Shown here piece after piece: positions 39,232-51,200 of a stretch of 64,000 bases of DNA. Position 1 is the first letter of the stretch; each line of letters starts with the position of its first letter. The position numbers and the translations under genes are program-made. Origin of the DNA: Luteolibacter arcticus (GTDB taxonomy: Bacteria > Verrucomicrobiota > Verrucomicrobiia > Verrucomicrobiales > Akkermansiaceae); the NCBI RefSeq assembly GCF_025950235.1, contig NZ_JAPDDT010000015.1:1-64000 (forward strand), in the 5' to 3' direction. Below the pieces are notes generated by a model that did no database searches, was not told where the DNA came from, and saw only the letters and a list, made by a program, of their open reading frames with translations.

Positions 39232-42129
39232 ATGCCCGTCATCCGCGCCTTATTTGCCTCCGCCCTTGCCTGCCTTTCGGCGGCGCGTGGTGACCTGACA
39301 TATGTGGATGCGACGTCCGGCGCGGGGGGGAATACGACCTTGGCCAATGGCACCTCCTACACCCCGCCGCTCAATGGCACCAATGGCGCCGACCAGCAGT
39401 GGGAGCAGCGGACGGTGTTTGGCTCGGGGGGAAATGTCTATGAGTCCGGCGGGGAGGGGGGCGAGAACGCGCCTGAGCTGCGGATGAAACTCACGGGGCT
39501 GGTGGCGGGGGGCACTTACCGGGTCCGGGTGCATTTCTGGGATGCGGGTCCGGCCTGGCGCATTCGCGCGGGGTTCAATTCGTCGCCGGGGGGCAATACG
39601 CTCTTCGCGAACCAAGCGGAAGCGGCGGGCATCGGTGCCACCGGCGCGGTCGCGGCGAGCACCCTGAGCTATGCCTTGGTGCCCACGACCTTCGTGGAGG
39701 ATGACCGCACGATGTATTCCGCGGACTTGGGCACGACCCTTGCGAATGGCAGCGGTGAGATCCCGGTCTTCATCGATGACCTCGCGCCGGTGCTCGGGGC
39801 GAATGAACGCACGTGGTTCGATGGCATCTCCTACGAAGCCGCCGCGCCGGTGAACGCGGTCCGCTATGTGGATGCGACCACCGGCAATACGACGCGCTGG
39901 GACGCCACGACCTTCGCACCGGCTGCCGATGGTGTGACCGGCGCGGACAACAATTGGGAGCGGCGAGCGCTTGGAAACAGCGGCACGGTCTTCGAAGCGA
40001 ACTTCGAGGCTCCGGAAAACGCACCGCTGCTGGTGACCGAGTTGACCGGTCTGACGCCTTCGACCTCCTACGTCCTTTACGCCTACTTCTGGACCGATGG
40101 TGGAAACTGGCGGCTCAAGGCATCCGTCAGTGTCGGCGACATCCAGATCAATGGCACGCCGGGAAACCTGGCCGACGACTTCCTCCCCACCACGCCGCCC
40201 ACGCATTTCGCGGCGAACGACAACGCCGGGGGCACCGCCACGGTGGGCTCGCTGGCCTCGGCCACGACGTTCACGATTGCTCCGCTGGTCACGGAAGGAA
40301 ATCGCACGCTGATGCACGCAAACCTCGGCACCGCGACCAGCGACGCGGGCGGCTCGATCAAGGTTTACATCGACGACTTCGCCGCCGGCAGCGCGGTGCC
40401 GCGCACGTGGTATGATGGCGTCGGCTACAAGCCGGCCCTGGCGCTCGAGCCGGCGCAGGACGAGGACGGCGATGGACTGACCAATGGCCAGGAGGCAACG
40501 CTGGGCACCGATCCCTACTTGGTCGATACCGACGGGGATTCCCATGGCGACAAGGTGGAGGTCGATGCGGGCTCCGATCCGCTCAAGGCCACGTCGATCC
40601 CGCCGCTGCCAGGCAACGGCATCGGCATCGCTCCGGACGGCGCGTGGACGTGGTTCAATGATGAGCGCGCGATCTTCCATCAGGGTTCGCTCTTCACCGG
40701 CTACGTGAAGGGCAACGGCCAGTATGGCATCACCCGCTACGATCCCGCGGCGCATGAGGTCTTTCACATGGTCATCAGCACCGCGGCCTCGCAGCAGCAG
40801 GATGACCACAACAACCCGTCGATCACCGTGTTGCCAGATGGGAAGCTGCTGGTGATCTACTCGAAGCATCATGGCGGCTCGCAATTCTATCAGCGCACCT
40901 CGCTGGTGCCGCTGCCGTCCACCAATGCCGATTGGGGCCCGGAGATCACGGTGGCGATGCCGAACAACCACACCTACTCAAACGCCTACCTGCTAACCGG
41001 GGAAAGCAACGCGATCTACAATTTCTCCCGCTGCGTCAACTTCAACCCGACGATCACCAAGTCGCTCAACAACGGTGTCACCTGGGAGACGCCGCAGCAG
41101 ATGATCGAGGTCGGCACCAATAACGTGCGGCCCTACTCGCGCTATTGCTCGAACCACACCGACCGCATCGACCTGATCTATACCGACGGCCACCCGCGGG
41201 ACGTGGACAATTCGATCTACCACATGTTTTACAAGGCGGGCGCGTTCTGCAAAACCGACGGGACGCTGATCGACACGATGGCGAACCTGCCGCTCGACCA
41301 TCAGGGCGGGCAACGCGGGTCGGTGATCTATCAATATTCCAATGCGGCGTGGGGCTTGGGGCAGGGGCCGGACCACTGGATCCCCGGTGCGCGAGGGTGG
41401 ACGTGGGATGTTCACTACGGCACTGGCGGGAATCCGGTGTGCGTGTTCCAGGTGCAGACCGGCACCGATGCGACGTGGGCGACCTCGCGGATCTTTTACT
41501 ACTTCGCCCGCTGGAACGGCACGGCTTGGGAGCGGAAGTTCATCGCTCAAGGCGGGCGCGGCATTTACGCGGCGGAGTCGGATTACGGCGGCGGCATGTC
41601 GATCGATCCCTCGCACCCGAACGTCATCTACATTTCCTCGAACGCGGCGAATCCCTTCAACCTCGCCGACGTCAGCAACGTGCCGCTGCGGGCGAATGCG
41701 CGCTATGAACTCTACCGCGGTGTCACCACCGATGGCGGGCAGACCTTCACGTGGGAGCAGCTCACCACGAATTCGGAGCGCGATAATCTGCGGCCGATCG
41801 TGCCGGAGAACCACGGCTACGAACGCGCGCTGCTGTGGTTCAACGGCACCTACAGCTCCTACACCAACTACAACACGCGGGTGCTGGCGATCATGGAGAA
41901 CAGCCTCTCGATGCGCTCGTCGAGCTTCGGCGGGAACACCGCCACGCTGACGTGGAACTCCTCGCCGGGTCAGATGTATCGAATCACCGGTTCGGCCGAT
42001 CTTGCCGGCTTTCCACTGGAGGCGGCCGCTGCGATCGAGTCGCAGGGCGGTACCACGAGCCACACGTTTGCCTTTCCACTGCCGCTCCATAACGCTCCCA
42101 AGGCGTTCTTCCGCGTCGAGACCGAGTGA
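39232..42129 (+). CDS. Secreted multi-domain protein with BNR_4-type propeller domain
   Basis: 965 residues from ATG at 39232, which starts directly at the signal peptide MPVIRALFASALACLSAARG (ATG at 39199 is an alternative). Two related N-terminal beta domains (about 22-200 and 205-405, each opening YVDATTG-like) are followed by a calcium-type hinge with DEDGDGLTNGQEATLGTDPY and VDTDGDSHGDKVEVDAGSDP. The C-terminal part (about 460-870) begins PDGAWTWFNDERAIFHQG, typical of BNR_4 glycan-active propellers (sialidase- or lyase-like). The last 90 residues form a small carbohydrate-binding-like domain. Probably acts on an extracellular polysaccharide; the reaction is not identified. Confidence 0.88.
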   Translation: MPVIRALFASALACLSAARGDLTYVDATSGAGGNTTLANGTSYTPPLNGTNGADQQWEQRTVFGSGGNVYESGGEGGENAPELRMKLTGLVAGGTYRVRVHFWDAGPAWRIRAGFNSSPGGNTLFANQAEAAGIGATGAVAASTLSYALVPTTFVEDDRTMYSADLGTTLANGSGEIPVFIDDLAPVLGANERTWFDGISYEAAAPVNAVRYVDATTGNTTRWDATTFAPAADGVTGADNNWERRALGNSGTVFEANFEAPENAPLLVTELTGLTPSTSYVLYAYFWTDGGNWRLKASVSVGDIQINGTPGNLADDFLPTTPPTHFAANDNAGGTATVGSLASATTFTIAPLVTEGNRTLMHANLGTATSDAGGSIKVYIDDFAAGSAVPRTWYDGVGYKPALALEPAQDEDGDGLTNGQEATLGTDPYLVDTDGDSHGDKVEVDAGSDPLKATSIPPLPGNGIGIAPDGAWTWFNDERAIFHQGSLFTGYVKGNGQYGITRYDPAAHEVFHMVISTAASQQQDDHNNPSITVLPDGKLLVIYSKHHGGSQFYQRTSLVPLPSTNADWGPEITVAMPNNHTYSNAYLLTGESNAIYNFSRCVNFNPTITKSLNNGVTWETPQQMIEVGTNNVRPYSRYCSNHTDRIDLIYTDGHPRDVDNSIYHMFYKAGAFCKTDGTLIDTMANLPLDHQGGQRGSVIYQYSNAAWGLGQGPDHWIPGARGWTWDVHYGTGGNPVCVFQVQTGTDATWATSRIFYYFARWNGTAWERKFIAQGGRGIYAAESDYGGGMSIDPSHPNVIYISSNAANPFNLADVSNVPLRANARYELYRGVTTDGGQTFTWEQLTTNSERDNLRPIVPENHGYERALLWFNGTYSSYTNYNTRVLAIMENSLSMRSSSFGGNTATLTWNSSPGQMYRITGSADLAGFPLEAAAAIESQGGTTSHTFAFPLPLHNAPKAFFRVETE

Positions 42130-42179
42130 GCGGCGCGGTCAATCTTCCCATCGACAAGTTTCAACCGGGCTTTTAGGCT

Positions 42180-42776
42180 GTGAAAAACCCTATTTTGAGC
42201 GAACTCACGCGCATCCTCGAGACGGCTGGCGGGAACGCACTCCCCATGTCGGCGGAGCTGTTGCCGCTGGTCTATGACGAGTTGCGCAATGTCGCGCGCG
42301 CGCGCATGTCGGATCTGGCTCCCGGCCAGACGCTGCAGCCGACCGCGCTGGTCCACGAGGCGTGGCTCAAGCTTTCCAGCGAGGAAGGCCGGGTGTGGAA
42401 CGACCGCGCGCACTTTTTCCGCGCTGCGGCGCAGGCGATGCGCCAGATCCTGGTGGACCGCGCGCGCGCCAAGTCCACCCGCAAGCGCGTCGTGAACCCG
42501 GAGGTCTTCGAGATGCAGCAGTTTGACCTCGCCGATGCGACGCTCGACGAGCGCGTGCTGCTGGTGGACGAGATGATGACCCGTCTAGAGGCCGAAGAGC
42601 CGGACAGCGTGCGGCTGATCACCCTCAAGTTTTTCGGCGGGCTCACCAACCAGGAGATCGCGGCGATGGATGGCGTGACCGAGCGGACCGTGGAGCGCCA
42701 TTGGGCCTACGCGAAGGCGCTGCTCTTCCAGATGATCCGCGATGAGACCGGCGATGAAGCAGCCACCGTCGATTAA
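42180..42776 (+). CDS. ECF-type RNA polymerase sigma factor
   Basis: 198 residues, GTG start 51 bases after the BNR_4-like gene. Region 2 is LLPLVYDELRNVARARMSDL followed by APGQTLQPTALVHEAWLKL, the pattern of the planctomycete/verrucomicrobial ECF group (TIGR02999-like). Region 4 has DSVRLITLKFFGGLTNQEIA and VTERTVERHWAYAKALLF, a clear helix-turn-helix. Such sigma factors are usually encoded with a receptor-like Ser/Thr kinase rather than an anti-sigma factor, as here: the kinase reading frame begins 23 bases before the sigma stop. The kinase is presumably its regulator. Targets could include the neighbouring secreted-protein genes, but no promoter is identified. Confidence 0.93.
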   Translation: MKNPILSELTRILETAGGNALPMSAELLPLVYDELRNVARARMSDLAPGQTLQPTALVHEAWLKLSSEEGRVWNDRAHFFRAAAQAMRQILVDRARAKSTRKRVVNPEVFEMQQFDLADATLDERVLLVDEMMTRLEAEEPDSVRLITLKFFGGLTNQEIAAMDGVTERTVERHWAYAKALLFQMIRDETGDEAATVD

Positions 42777-44970
42777 CCGGCTGCTGTTTGTTGCGGCATC
42801 GAACTTTTCCACCGCGGAGGAAAGGCGGGCGTTCCTTGAATTCGCCTGTCGCGACGATGAGGCGCGGCTTAAGCGGCTGGAGGTTTTGTTAGAGGCACGC
42901 GGCGAAGCGGAGGAATTCTTCGAGTTCCAGCCGGCGGTGGAGCCGGTCCTCGAGACGCCGGGCGAAGGGGAGGGCGGGCTGGGCGCGCGCATCGGTCCGT
43001 ATCGGCTGATCGACCGGCTCGGTGCGGGTGGCTGTGGCGTCGTTTATCTCGCCGAGCAACAGGAGCCAGTGAAGCGCAAGGTGGCGCTCAAGATCATCCG
43101 GCTCGGCATGGATACGGAGAGCGTGATCGCGCGCTTCGCGATGGAGCGGGAAGCGCTGGCGCTGATGGATCACCCCAACATTGCGCGGGTGCTCGATGCG
43201 GGCACCACCGCCTCGGGGCGTCCGTTCTTCGTGATGGAGCTGGTGGATGGCGAAAGGATCACCGACTACTGCGACCGCAAGCGGCTCGGCCTGCGTGAAC
43301 GGCTGGATCTTTTCACGCGCGTCTGCGAGGCGATCCAGCATGCTCACCAGAAGGGTGTCATCCACCGCGACATCAAGCCGTCGAACGTGCTGGTGCGCGA
43401 TCATGATGGCCGCGCGGAACCGAAGGTCATCGACTTCGGCATTGCCAAGGCCACCGCCGGCGGGTTCGACGGCGAGGTGACCTACACGAAGGTCGGCCAA
43501 CTCGTCGGCACGCCCGCTTACATGAGTCCGGAGCAGGCGGAAGGAGGCACGGACATCGACACGCGCAGCGACATTTACAGCCTGGGCGCGATGCTGTGCG
43601 AACTGCTGACCGGCCGGGCTCCCTTCAGCCCTGAGCAATTCAAGGACCGCGGCCCCGATGAGATACGCAGCATCTTGCGCGAGGAGGAGACCGGGATGCC
43701 GTCGAACCGGCTGCGCAGCATTTCGAAGGACGAGATCGGAACGATCGCGGAGCACCGCGCCGCCGACCCGCAGCGGCTGCCGGGGCAGCTTGCCGGTGAC
43801 CTGGACTGGATCGTCATGAAGGCGATCGAGAAAGACCGGACCCGCCGCTACGAGACCGCGAATGGTCTGGCGATGGACGTGCATCGCTATCTCAATGAGG
43901 AGCCGGTGCTCGCGCGTCCGCCGAGCCGCGGCTACCTGCTGATGAAGATGGTGCGGCGCAACCGCATCACCTTCGCCGCTGGCAGCGTGGCGCTGGCCGG
44001 CTTGCTCGGTGGCTTCGGGGTTTCGACGTGGCTGTTCCTCCGCGAGAAGGATGCCCGCGAGGAGCAGGCTCGGCTGCGGCTGGTGGCCGAGCAGGCCCGC
44101 GTCAATGCCGAGGAGGCGCGCGCCAACGAGGAAGGACTGCGCAAGAAGGCCGAGGCGGCGGACCTGGTGACTCAGGCGGCCGTGCTGGTGCGCTACAAGG
44201 AGATGGCACAAGCCGACGAATTGCTGGCGGCGCTCGTCCCCGATCAGACCCCGCGGTCCCTGGAGGCGGCGGACACGCTGAGGGCGGTGGCGGAGTGGAA
44301 TCTCACGCAAGGGCGATGGCAGGCGGCGGCGGAACGCTTCAGTGCGCTGGTCCCGGTCATCACCAGTGTGGACCTGACCGATACCGACCAAACCTCGCGG
44401 ATCCTGATGCCAGCGGCCACCGCCATCAAGGAATGGGGGCAGCCGGAGCAGTACAAACGCTTCCGCGAGCTGGCGATAAGCCGCTTTGCGGAGTCGGCGA
44501 ATCCGGCGGTCGCCGGACAGGTGGTCAAAGCCATCCTCCTGGAGCCGGCGGACAGCGGCACGCTGAAAGCCGTGACACCCTTGGCGGCGGTGCTGGAGGC
44601 GTCAATGAAGGGGGAGGAGATGGAGAAGAATCCATACCTCGCGGGGTGGCGGCAGTTCTCGCTCGCACTGGCTGCCTATCGCCAAGGGTATCTCGACACG
44701 GCGGGCTACTGGACCCGGCGGAGTTTGGCCTCGCCCGCGAGCACCGGCTCGCTCACCACGTCGAATCGCATCTTGCTGGCGATGATCGATTTCAAGCAGG
44801 GGCGGATTGACGATGCGCGGGCTGCATTGAAGGACGCCCGCCAACAGGTCGGGAAATGGGAGGCCGCCCCCTTCCAGCTTGGAGCGACGGTGGACCTCTG
44901 GTTCGACTGGGGGAACGCGCGGATTCTGCTGGGGGAAGCGGAGCGGATGGTGGCGCCGCCGAAAGACTGA
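42754..44970 (+). CDS. Membrane-anchored Ser/Thr protein kinase with helical sensor region
   Basis: 738 residues from ATG at 42754 (ATG at 42742 also possible). A 75-residue N-terminal part precedes the Hanks-type kinase: G-loop RLGAGGCGVVYLAEQ, catalytic Lys in KRKVALKIIRLGM, HRDIKPSNVLV, DFGIAKA, and the GTPAYMSPEQAEGGTDIDTR activation region. A TM helix at about 410-430 (FAAGSVALAGLLGGFGVSTW) separates it from a helical, TPR-like extracytoplasmic part. It overlaps the sigma factor gene, so the pair forms a signal-transduction unit. The extracytoplasmic region may sense envelope state. Confidence 0.93.
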   Translation: MKQPPSINRLLFVAASNFSTAEERRAFLEFACRDDEARLKRLEVLLEARGEAEEFFEFQPAVEPVLETPGEGEGGLGARIGPYRLIDRLGAGGCGVVYLAEQQEPVKRKVALKIIRLGMDTESVIARFAMEREALALMDHPNIARVLDAGTTASGRPFFVMELVDGERITDYCDRKRLGLRERLDLFTRVCEAIQHAHQKGVIHRDIKPSNVLVRDHDGRAEPKVIDFGIAKATAGGFDGEVTYTKVGQLVGTPAYMSPEQAEGGTDIDTRSDIYSLGAMLCELLTGRAPFSPEQFKDRGPDEIRSILREEETGMPSNRLRSISKDEIGTIAEHRAADPQRLPGQLAGDLDWIVMKAIEKDRTRRYETANGLAMDVHRYLNEEPVLARPPSRGYLLMKMVRRNRITFAAGSVALAGLLGGFGVSTWLFLREKDAREEQARLRLVAEQARVNAEEARANEEGLRKKAEAADLVTQAAVLVRYKEMAQADELLAALVPDQTPRSLEAADTLRAVAEWNLTQGRWQAAAERFSALVPVITSVDLTDTDQTSRILMPAATAIKEWGQPEQYKRFRELAISRFAESANPAVAGQVVKAILLEPADSGTLKAVTPLAAVLEASMKGEEMEKNPYLAGWRQFSLALAAYRQGYLDTAGYWTRRSLASPASTGSLTTSNRILLAMIDFKQGRIDDARAALKDARQQVGKWEAAPFQLGATVDLWFDWGNARILLGEAERMVAPPKD

Positions 44971-45246
44971 GGAGACCCCGGTTTTGTTCTGGGAGGGAGG
45001 GGAGGCGTTTGAAGCGGTCCGCGGCACGGGCCGTTCACCATCCGTAGATCCCGCAGGTCGCGTCCTTTGACAGGAATCGATTCAGTGATCCTGTGGGGCA
45101 CCCCGGAAAAAGTTGCGGAGCCGTGTCGGGGTTTTCGGCGGCTTCTCGTTTGTCCCTTGAATCCCACTTCCTCGGCGTGCTTGCCGAGGACGTCCCCAAG
45201 CCCGGGGGACGACTTGATCCCCGCCAAATCCAGAGTTCGTAACCCA

Positions 45247-48200
45247 ATGAAATCCAATAATTCATCGATTTATTCGTTCGCATCGTCCGTATCCCGAGCG
45301 GCAGCGATCATGGCTCTCGCCGCCACGCCCGGTGCCTATGCCGTCAGCGCCACCTGGAACGGAACGACCGATGCCACCTGGGCGACCGCAGGGAACTGGA
45401 GCGCTTCGCCGGTGCCCGGAACCGCCACCGGTGAGATTGCCACCTTCGCCAATGCCGGTGGAGCGGATGATGTGATCAATCTGGGAGGCGGAGTCAGCAT
45501 TCGCACCCTCGCTTTCGACAATGCGGCCGCGGCCGCCTACACCATCGGAACGGGCGCGGCCGGCAGCCAAAACCTGACGCTGGAAGGCACGGGCGCTATC
45601 ACGATGAGTGCCACCGTGGCGGCGAACCAGTTGGTCAATGCCAACGTCAACCTCGGGACCGCCGCGGGAGCGGAGGCCTTTACGATCACCAACAGCAAGG
45701 CGGCGGCTTCCAATAGCCTGACCATCGCGGGCGGGATCTCCACCACCCAGACGGGAGCCAAGTCGCTGACGGTCAACGGCACGGGCGTGATCAATATCAG
45801 CGGTGCGATCGCCAACGGCAGTGGCACGATCGCCCTCGCCAAAGCGGGTGCCAACGTGCTGACGCTTTCCGGTGCGAACAGCTACTCCGGCGGCACCACC
45901 ATCACTGGTATCCTGAATGCCTCGAACAACACCGCGCTGGGCAGCGGCAACGTGACCGTCAATGGCGGCGTTGCGGGCAACCAACTCCAGCTTGGCAGCG
46001 GCGTCACGATGGCCAATTCCCTGACGCTGGCCGGTGGCGGCGCTACCGCCCAAGGGGCCTTGTGGGTCCCTGCGGGAAGCGCGACTTACGACGGGACGAT
46101 TGCGATCACCGGTGCGGTCACGGCGGGCGCTTTCTTCGCTACCGGCGGCGGCACGCTTACCCTCAACAACAACATCACCAGCACGGGTCCTGCGGTCACC
46201 GTGCGGACCGGATACGTCAAAGTCACGGGTGCCCAGAGCTACACCTCCGGCACCACCTTGGCAAACGGGGGCGCGGCGATTCAATTTGTCCGGACCACGT
46301 CCATGCCGGCCACCGGAGCGGTGACCATGACCACCGGCACCACGCTTTCCGCCAATGTCGGAGGCGCGGGTCAATTCACTTTGGGAGCGGGCACCAACAC
46401 CGCTGGTACGATCGGCGGATTGATTGCCGGCGTCGGCGGTCAAGGGGCTGCGGTCGTCCTTCCGGCGGGATCGCAGATCGGCATCGACACCACGGACGCG
46501 GCCGGCACGCAGACGTGGAGTGCCCCGTTCACCACGACGAACAACGTCGGCTTGGTGAAGCTGGGAACAGGCACGCTGGAGTTGACCAGCGGCGGCACCT
46601 ACACGGGGGGCGGTGCCCAAGGGTTCCCCCTCATTGCCCGCCAAGGAACGCTGCTGCTCAGCGGCGGCACCCACACCGCCAATGGTGAGGTGGTCGTGGG
46701 CGGCACCTTCGGCACGGCGCCGGGAGCTCCTGGCTATGACGCCACCCTGCAGGTGGACGCGGGATCGCTTACCACCACGGGCTACCTTTCGCTCGGTCGC
46801 GGCAATGGCACCGGAGCCGTTTCCTCCAACCTGACGGTCAACAACGCCGCCACGGTCACCGCGGCGAACTTCAGCGCGGGCTTCAACGTCGCTGCGGCCA
46901 ATCTTCCCAAGGGTGCGGTCACCCTTAACAACACCTCGGCGCTGACCGTCAGCGGCATCTATCGTTTGGGCGAATCGACCGGGTCGAACATGACGATGAC
47001 GCTGAACAATTCCGCGCAGCTCATCGCATCCGCGGGAGTCGGCGCCAAGCGCATCGGCGATGCGGGAACCGGTGTTTTGACGCTCAACGATTCCAGCTCG
47101 GCTGCCTTTGGCACCGGTCCGACGGCCGGCACGGCTCTCGGGGTCCAGATCGGTGCCGTCGGTGGCAATGGCACGGTCAATATCAACGGCGCGGCCACGG
47201 CCACCTTCAGCGGACCGACGCTGTCGCTGTATGTCGGCTATCGCACGGGCACGGGTGTCGTCAATATGACGGGCGGCACCTTGACCACGACCGGCGAAGT
47301 GCGGGTCGGTGGTTCGGACGTCAATGGTGCCGACAACGGGAGCGGCACCTTCAATCTCTCCGGCGGAGCGGCGAACCTCGGTGGCGGGCTGACCTTGGGA
47401 CGCGGCAACAACGCCGCCGCCTTGCTGACCGGCACGGCGAACGTCAGCGGCGGCACACTCACTCCGCAGACCGACATCATTCTGGGATTCGCTGGAGCCG
47501 CCGGCACCCTTGGAAAGATGGTGATCAGCGGGACCGGTGTGGTGAATGTCGGCCCTACGGCCGCTAGAACGTTCGTGATGAGCACCTTCGATACCGCGAA
47601 GTCCCAGCTCGATATCACAGGTGGATCGCTCAATCTCGGCAACAATTCTTCGATCAAATTCTTCACCGGTAACGTGGGGACCTCGGGAACTGCGGTCGTC
47701 AATCAGACGGGCGGCGCGGTGACTTTCTACAGCGATGCCGGCACGACGGTGGGGGGCACGGGCGTGCTTGATCTCGCGGTTTTCGGCTCCGCCACCTCTG
47801 CCAGCACCTACAACCTCGACGGCGGCATCCTGACCGTGCCGTCGGTCGTTTCCTCGAACACCGCGGGAACGCGCCTCTTCAACTTCAATGGCGGCACGCT
47901 CAAGGCGGCGGTGGACGGCACGCTCCTGAACCTCACCACGACCTCGGCCACCGTCCGGGCAAATGTCCGTGACCTAGGCGCGACCATCGACACCAACGGG
48001 CGTAACGTCACGATCCCGCAGGCGCTCGAAGCCAGCACGGTCCTCGGCGACGTCGGTAACGGCGGCCTCACCAAGAAGGGAGCGGGCACGCTGAAGCTCA
48101 GCAGCTTCTCCAACACCTACACCGGCACCACCAACGTGGATGCCGGGACGCTGGATCTCGACGGCGTTGTGAACTCGAACGTCGTCGTGAAAAGCGGAGC

Positions 48201-51200
48201 CGTCCTCACCGGGGTCGGCACGACGAACGGCACGCTGACGATGCAGGGCGGGTCCACGCTTACGGCTTCGACCACCGCGCCACTTCTCACCAATGGCGTT
48301 GTTTTCTCAGGTCCGACGAACCTGGTTTTCACCGGCACGCCGTCAAATGGCGTTCCTTATCCCCTGTTTTCTTACGGATCCGGTTCAGTCACCGGTCTAT
48401 CGAACCTGTCTTCCTCCGGATTCCGCACCAACATCTCCGCCGACATCGCCAACCAGCGGATCATGGGGACTGTCACTACTGCCAATTTGACCTGGAATAC
48501 CAGCAGCGGCACGTGGGCAGTGAACACCGGCGGGTGGACGGGCGGAGCGACCAGCTATTTCAACGGTGATACCGTCACCTTCAATGAGCGTCCGGCTGCG
48601 AGCACAGTGACGCTCAACGGGGTGCTATTGCCTGCCTCGGTCGTGGTGAACAACACCAGCAACCCGTATGTCTTCACCGGGACCGGTTCGATCGGCGGTG
48701 AAGCTATCTTGACCAAGAGTGGCGCAGGGGCGCTTACCCTTGCGACTGCCAACTCCTATACGGGCGGAACGATCCTCGGAGGCGGCACCCTGAATCTCGA
48801 CAACGCTTCGGCGCTGGGAACGGGCCTGCTGACCATCAACGGCGGCACGCTTGATAACACCAGCGGTGACGCGATCGTGATGACAGGCAACTTCCCGCAA
48901 CTGTGGAATGCCGACATCAACTTCACGGGCACCCATAGCCTCGACATGGGCACGGGCGGAGTGGCCATCGTCGGCACGGTGGAAACCGACCGCGCCGTCA
49001 CGATTGCTGCAAACACGCTCGGTGTGGGGGAAATCACTTCCACGGCCCTCGGCCTGATCAAGCAAGGCCCGGGCACGCTCACGGTGAACACCTTGGGCAT
49101 CCAAGCGAACGGCAGCGTAATTGCCGGAACCTTGAATGTGGCTGCCGGGGCTCTCCAGATCAACCGGACGGGTGGTACGGACCCCACTAGCGGCGACTTC
49201 ACCGCGGCTGGGATCGACGGCACGGGCACGATTTCCAACGGCGCTGCCGTGGAACGCTGGCTGATCATCAACACCGCCGGCAACAATACCTTCAACGGCA
49301 CGCTGACGAACGGCGGCACCGGTGGGCTCGGCTTCGACAAGCAAGGAACCGGCAGCGTCACGCTGTCCGGAACGCTCTCCTACACCGGCACCACGACGGT
49401 GGACGCCGGCACCCTGAGCATCCCGGTGGCGAATACGGGCACGGGCACTGGTGCCTCCGTGAACGCAGGCACCCTGGTCCTGGGAAATCCAGCGGCCCTC
49501 GGCACGCCGGCCAATCCGGCGGCTCCGAACACCATCCGGCTGGCGGGCAACGCCGTTTCGACCCTCGACCTCGCGCACGATGGCGGCGGCCCTACCTACG
49601 GCTTCGTTTTTGGCACGACGACCAACGCGACGATCCTCGTCAACCGTGCGACGGCGGGCGCTGGTCTTAACCACACTCTGATGACCGTCGGCGCTGCGGG
49701 AGTGGGCGCGGGCACCCTTACGGTCTCCAGCGGTGCCAATGTCACCTCCGGAACGAGCCGCCTCACCTTCACCCAATTCGGGCTCGGTGCCGATACGGTG
49801 CAGACGACGGTGCTCAATCCCACGACCGCGAGCGTCATTGTGGGTGCCGTTTCGAAAGTGGTGAACGCCACCGCCCAGACCCTCGAACTGGGTGGCACCA
49901 GCGTGGACAACCAGATCACCGGCCTGATCGCCAATGGCACGGCCACCGTCTCGGTGGGCAAGTCGAACAGCAGCACTTGGACGATCTCCGGGGCGAACAA
50001 CACCTACACCGGGGGCACCCGGATTGGCGCTGCCAACGGCGCCGGAGTCCTGCGCGCCACGGCGAGCGGAGCGCTTGGCACCGGCACCATCTCCTTCGAC
50101 GGTTCCGGCGGCGCTGCCCCAGGCGGCCCTACCAGCCGGTTGGAGCTCTCGAACGGGATCACGCTTGCGAACGCGATCACGCTCAACCAGCGCAACAACG
50201 CCAGCGCGGCTATCCTCAACGTCAGCGGCAACAACACGCTCAGCGGTGCCATCGACCTCAATATCGGCGGTAACCGGGCCAATATCCAATCGGATGCCGA
50301 CCTGCTGACGCTGTCCGGGCCGATTCTGACCACCACCGCTAACACGCGTAACCTCTACCTCGGCGGGGCGGGCAATGGCTTGGCGAGTAACGCCATTTCC
50401 AACGGCACCGGCACCCTCAACCTGACCAAGGAAGGCACCGGCACCTGGACGCTGACCGGGACCAACATTTATACGGGAACCACCACGGTCACCGATGGCA
50501 CCCTGAGCATTGCCCAGGCCACGCTCTCGAACACCGCTGCCGTCACCGTGGGCACCACGGCGGTGCTCAACCTGACGCATGGTGCGACCGACACGGTGGA
50601 CCGCTTCTTCATCGGCGGGGCCGAGCAAGCCTCTGGCACCTGGGGTAGCCTGACTTCCTCGGCCACCAACAAGACCGCCCGCATTACCGGCTCCGGGATC
50701 CTGTTCGCGACGAATGGCGTGGCAGTCAGCGGCTTCGGCTCGTGGGGAACCGCACTCGGCCTCACCGCCGGTGTGAACGACGGTGTCGCCCAGAGCCCGG
50801 ACAACGACGGCTTCGAGAACGGCACCGAATACATCCTCGGCGGCCACCCGCTCAACGGCAGCAACAATCCGAAGATCTACTCCCTGATCGCCGACAGTGA
50901 CGACGCTGGCAGCGAGAAGGAGCTGATCATGACGATCGCGGTGCCGCAGGGCACACCGGCCTTCCCGGCGGGATCGCCGACCTCGACGGTCACCTTCGAG
51001 GGCTTCGGCATCACGGTCCGCGGCTCCACCGACCTCGCCACCTACCCGGTGACGGTGAATCCGGTGGCTGCGGTCATCCCGGCCGGAGCAACCAATCCGC
51101 TGGTTCAAGGCGGCATCACTTACGAATACCGCTCCTTCAGTCTCGGCGGATCGAACGGCACCACCGGCAAGGGCTTCCTGCAGGTGATCGTGACGAATCC

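Noticed and set aside
39250..40971. 573-codon minus-strand frame opposite the BNR_4-like gene
   Set aside because: A composition shadow of the plus-strand gene; its translation lacks any family motif.
42889..44391. 500-codon minus-strand frame opposite the Ser/Thr kinase
   Set aside because: Kinase motifs are intact on the plus strand; the antisense translation is Arg/Leu/His-rich and featureless.
45067..45072. TTGACA as a promoter for the giant repeat protein
   Set aside because: No acceptable -10 at 16 to 18 bases; the hexamer alone is not enough.
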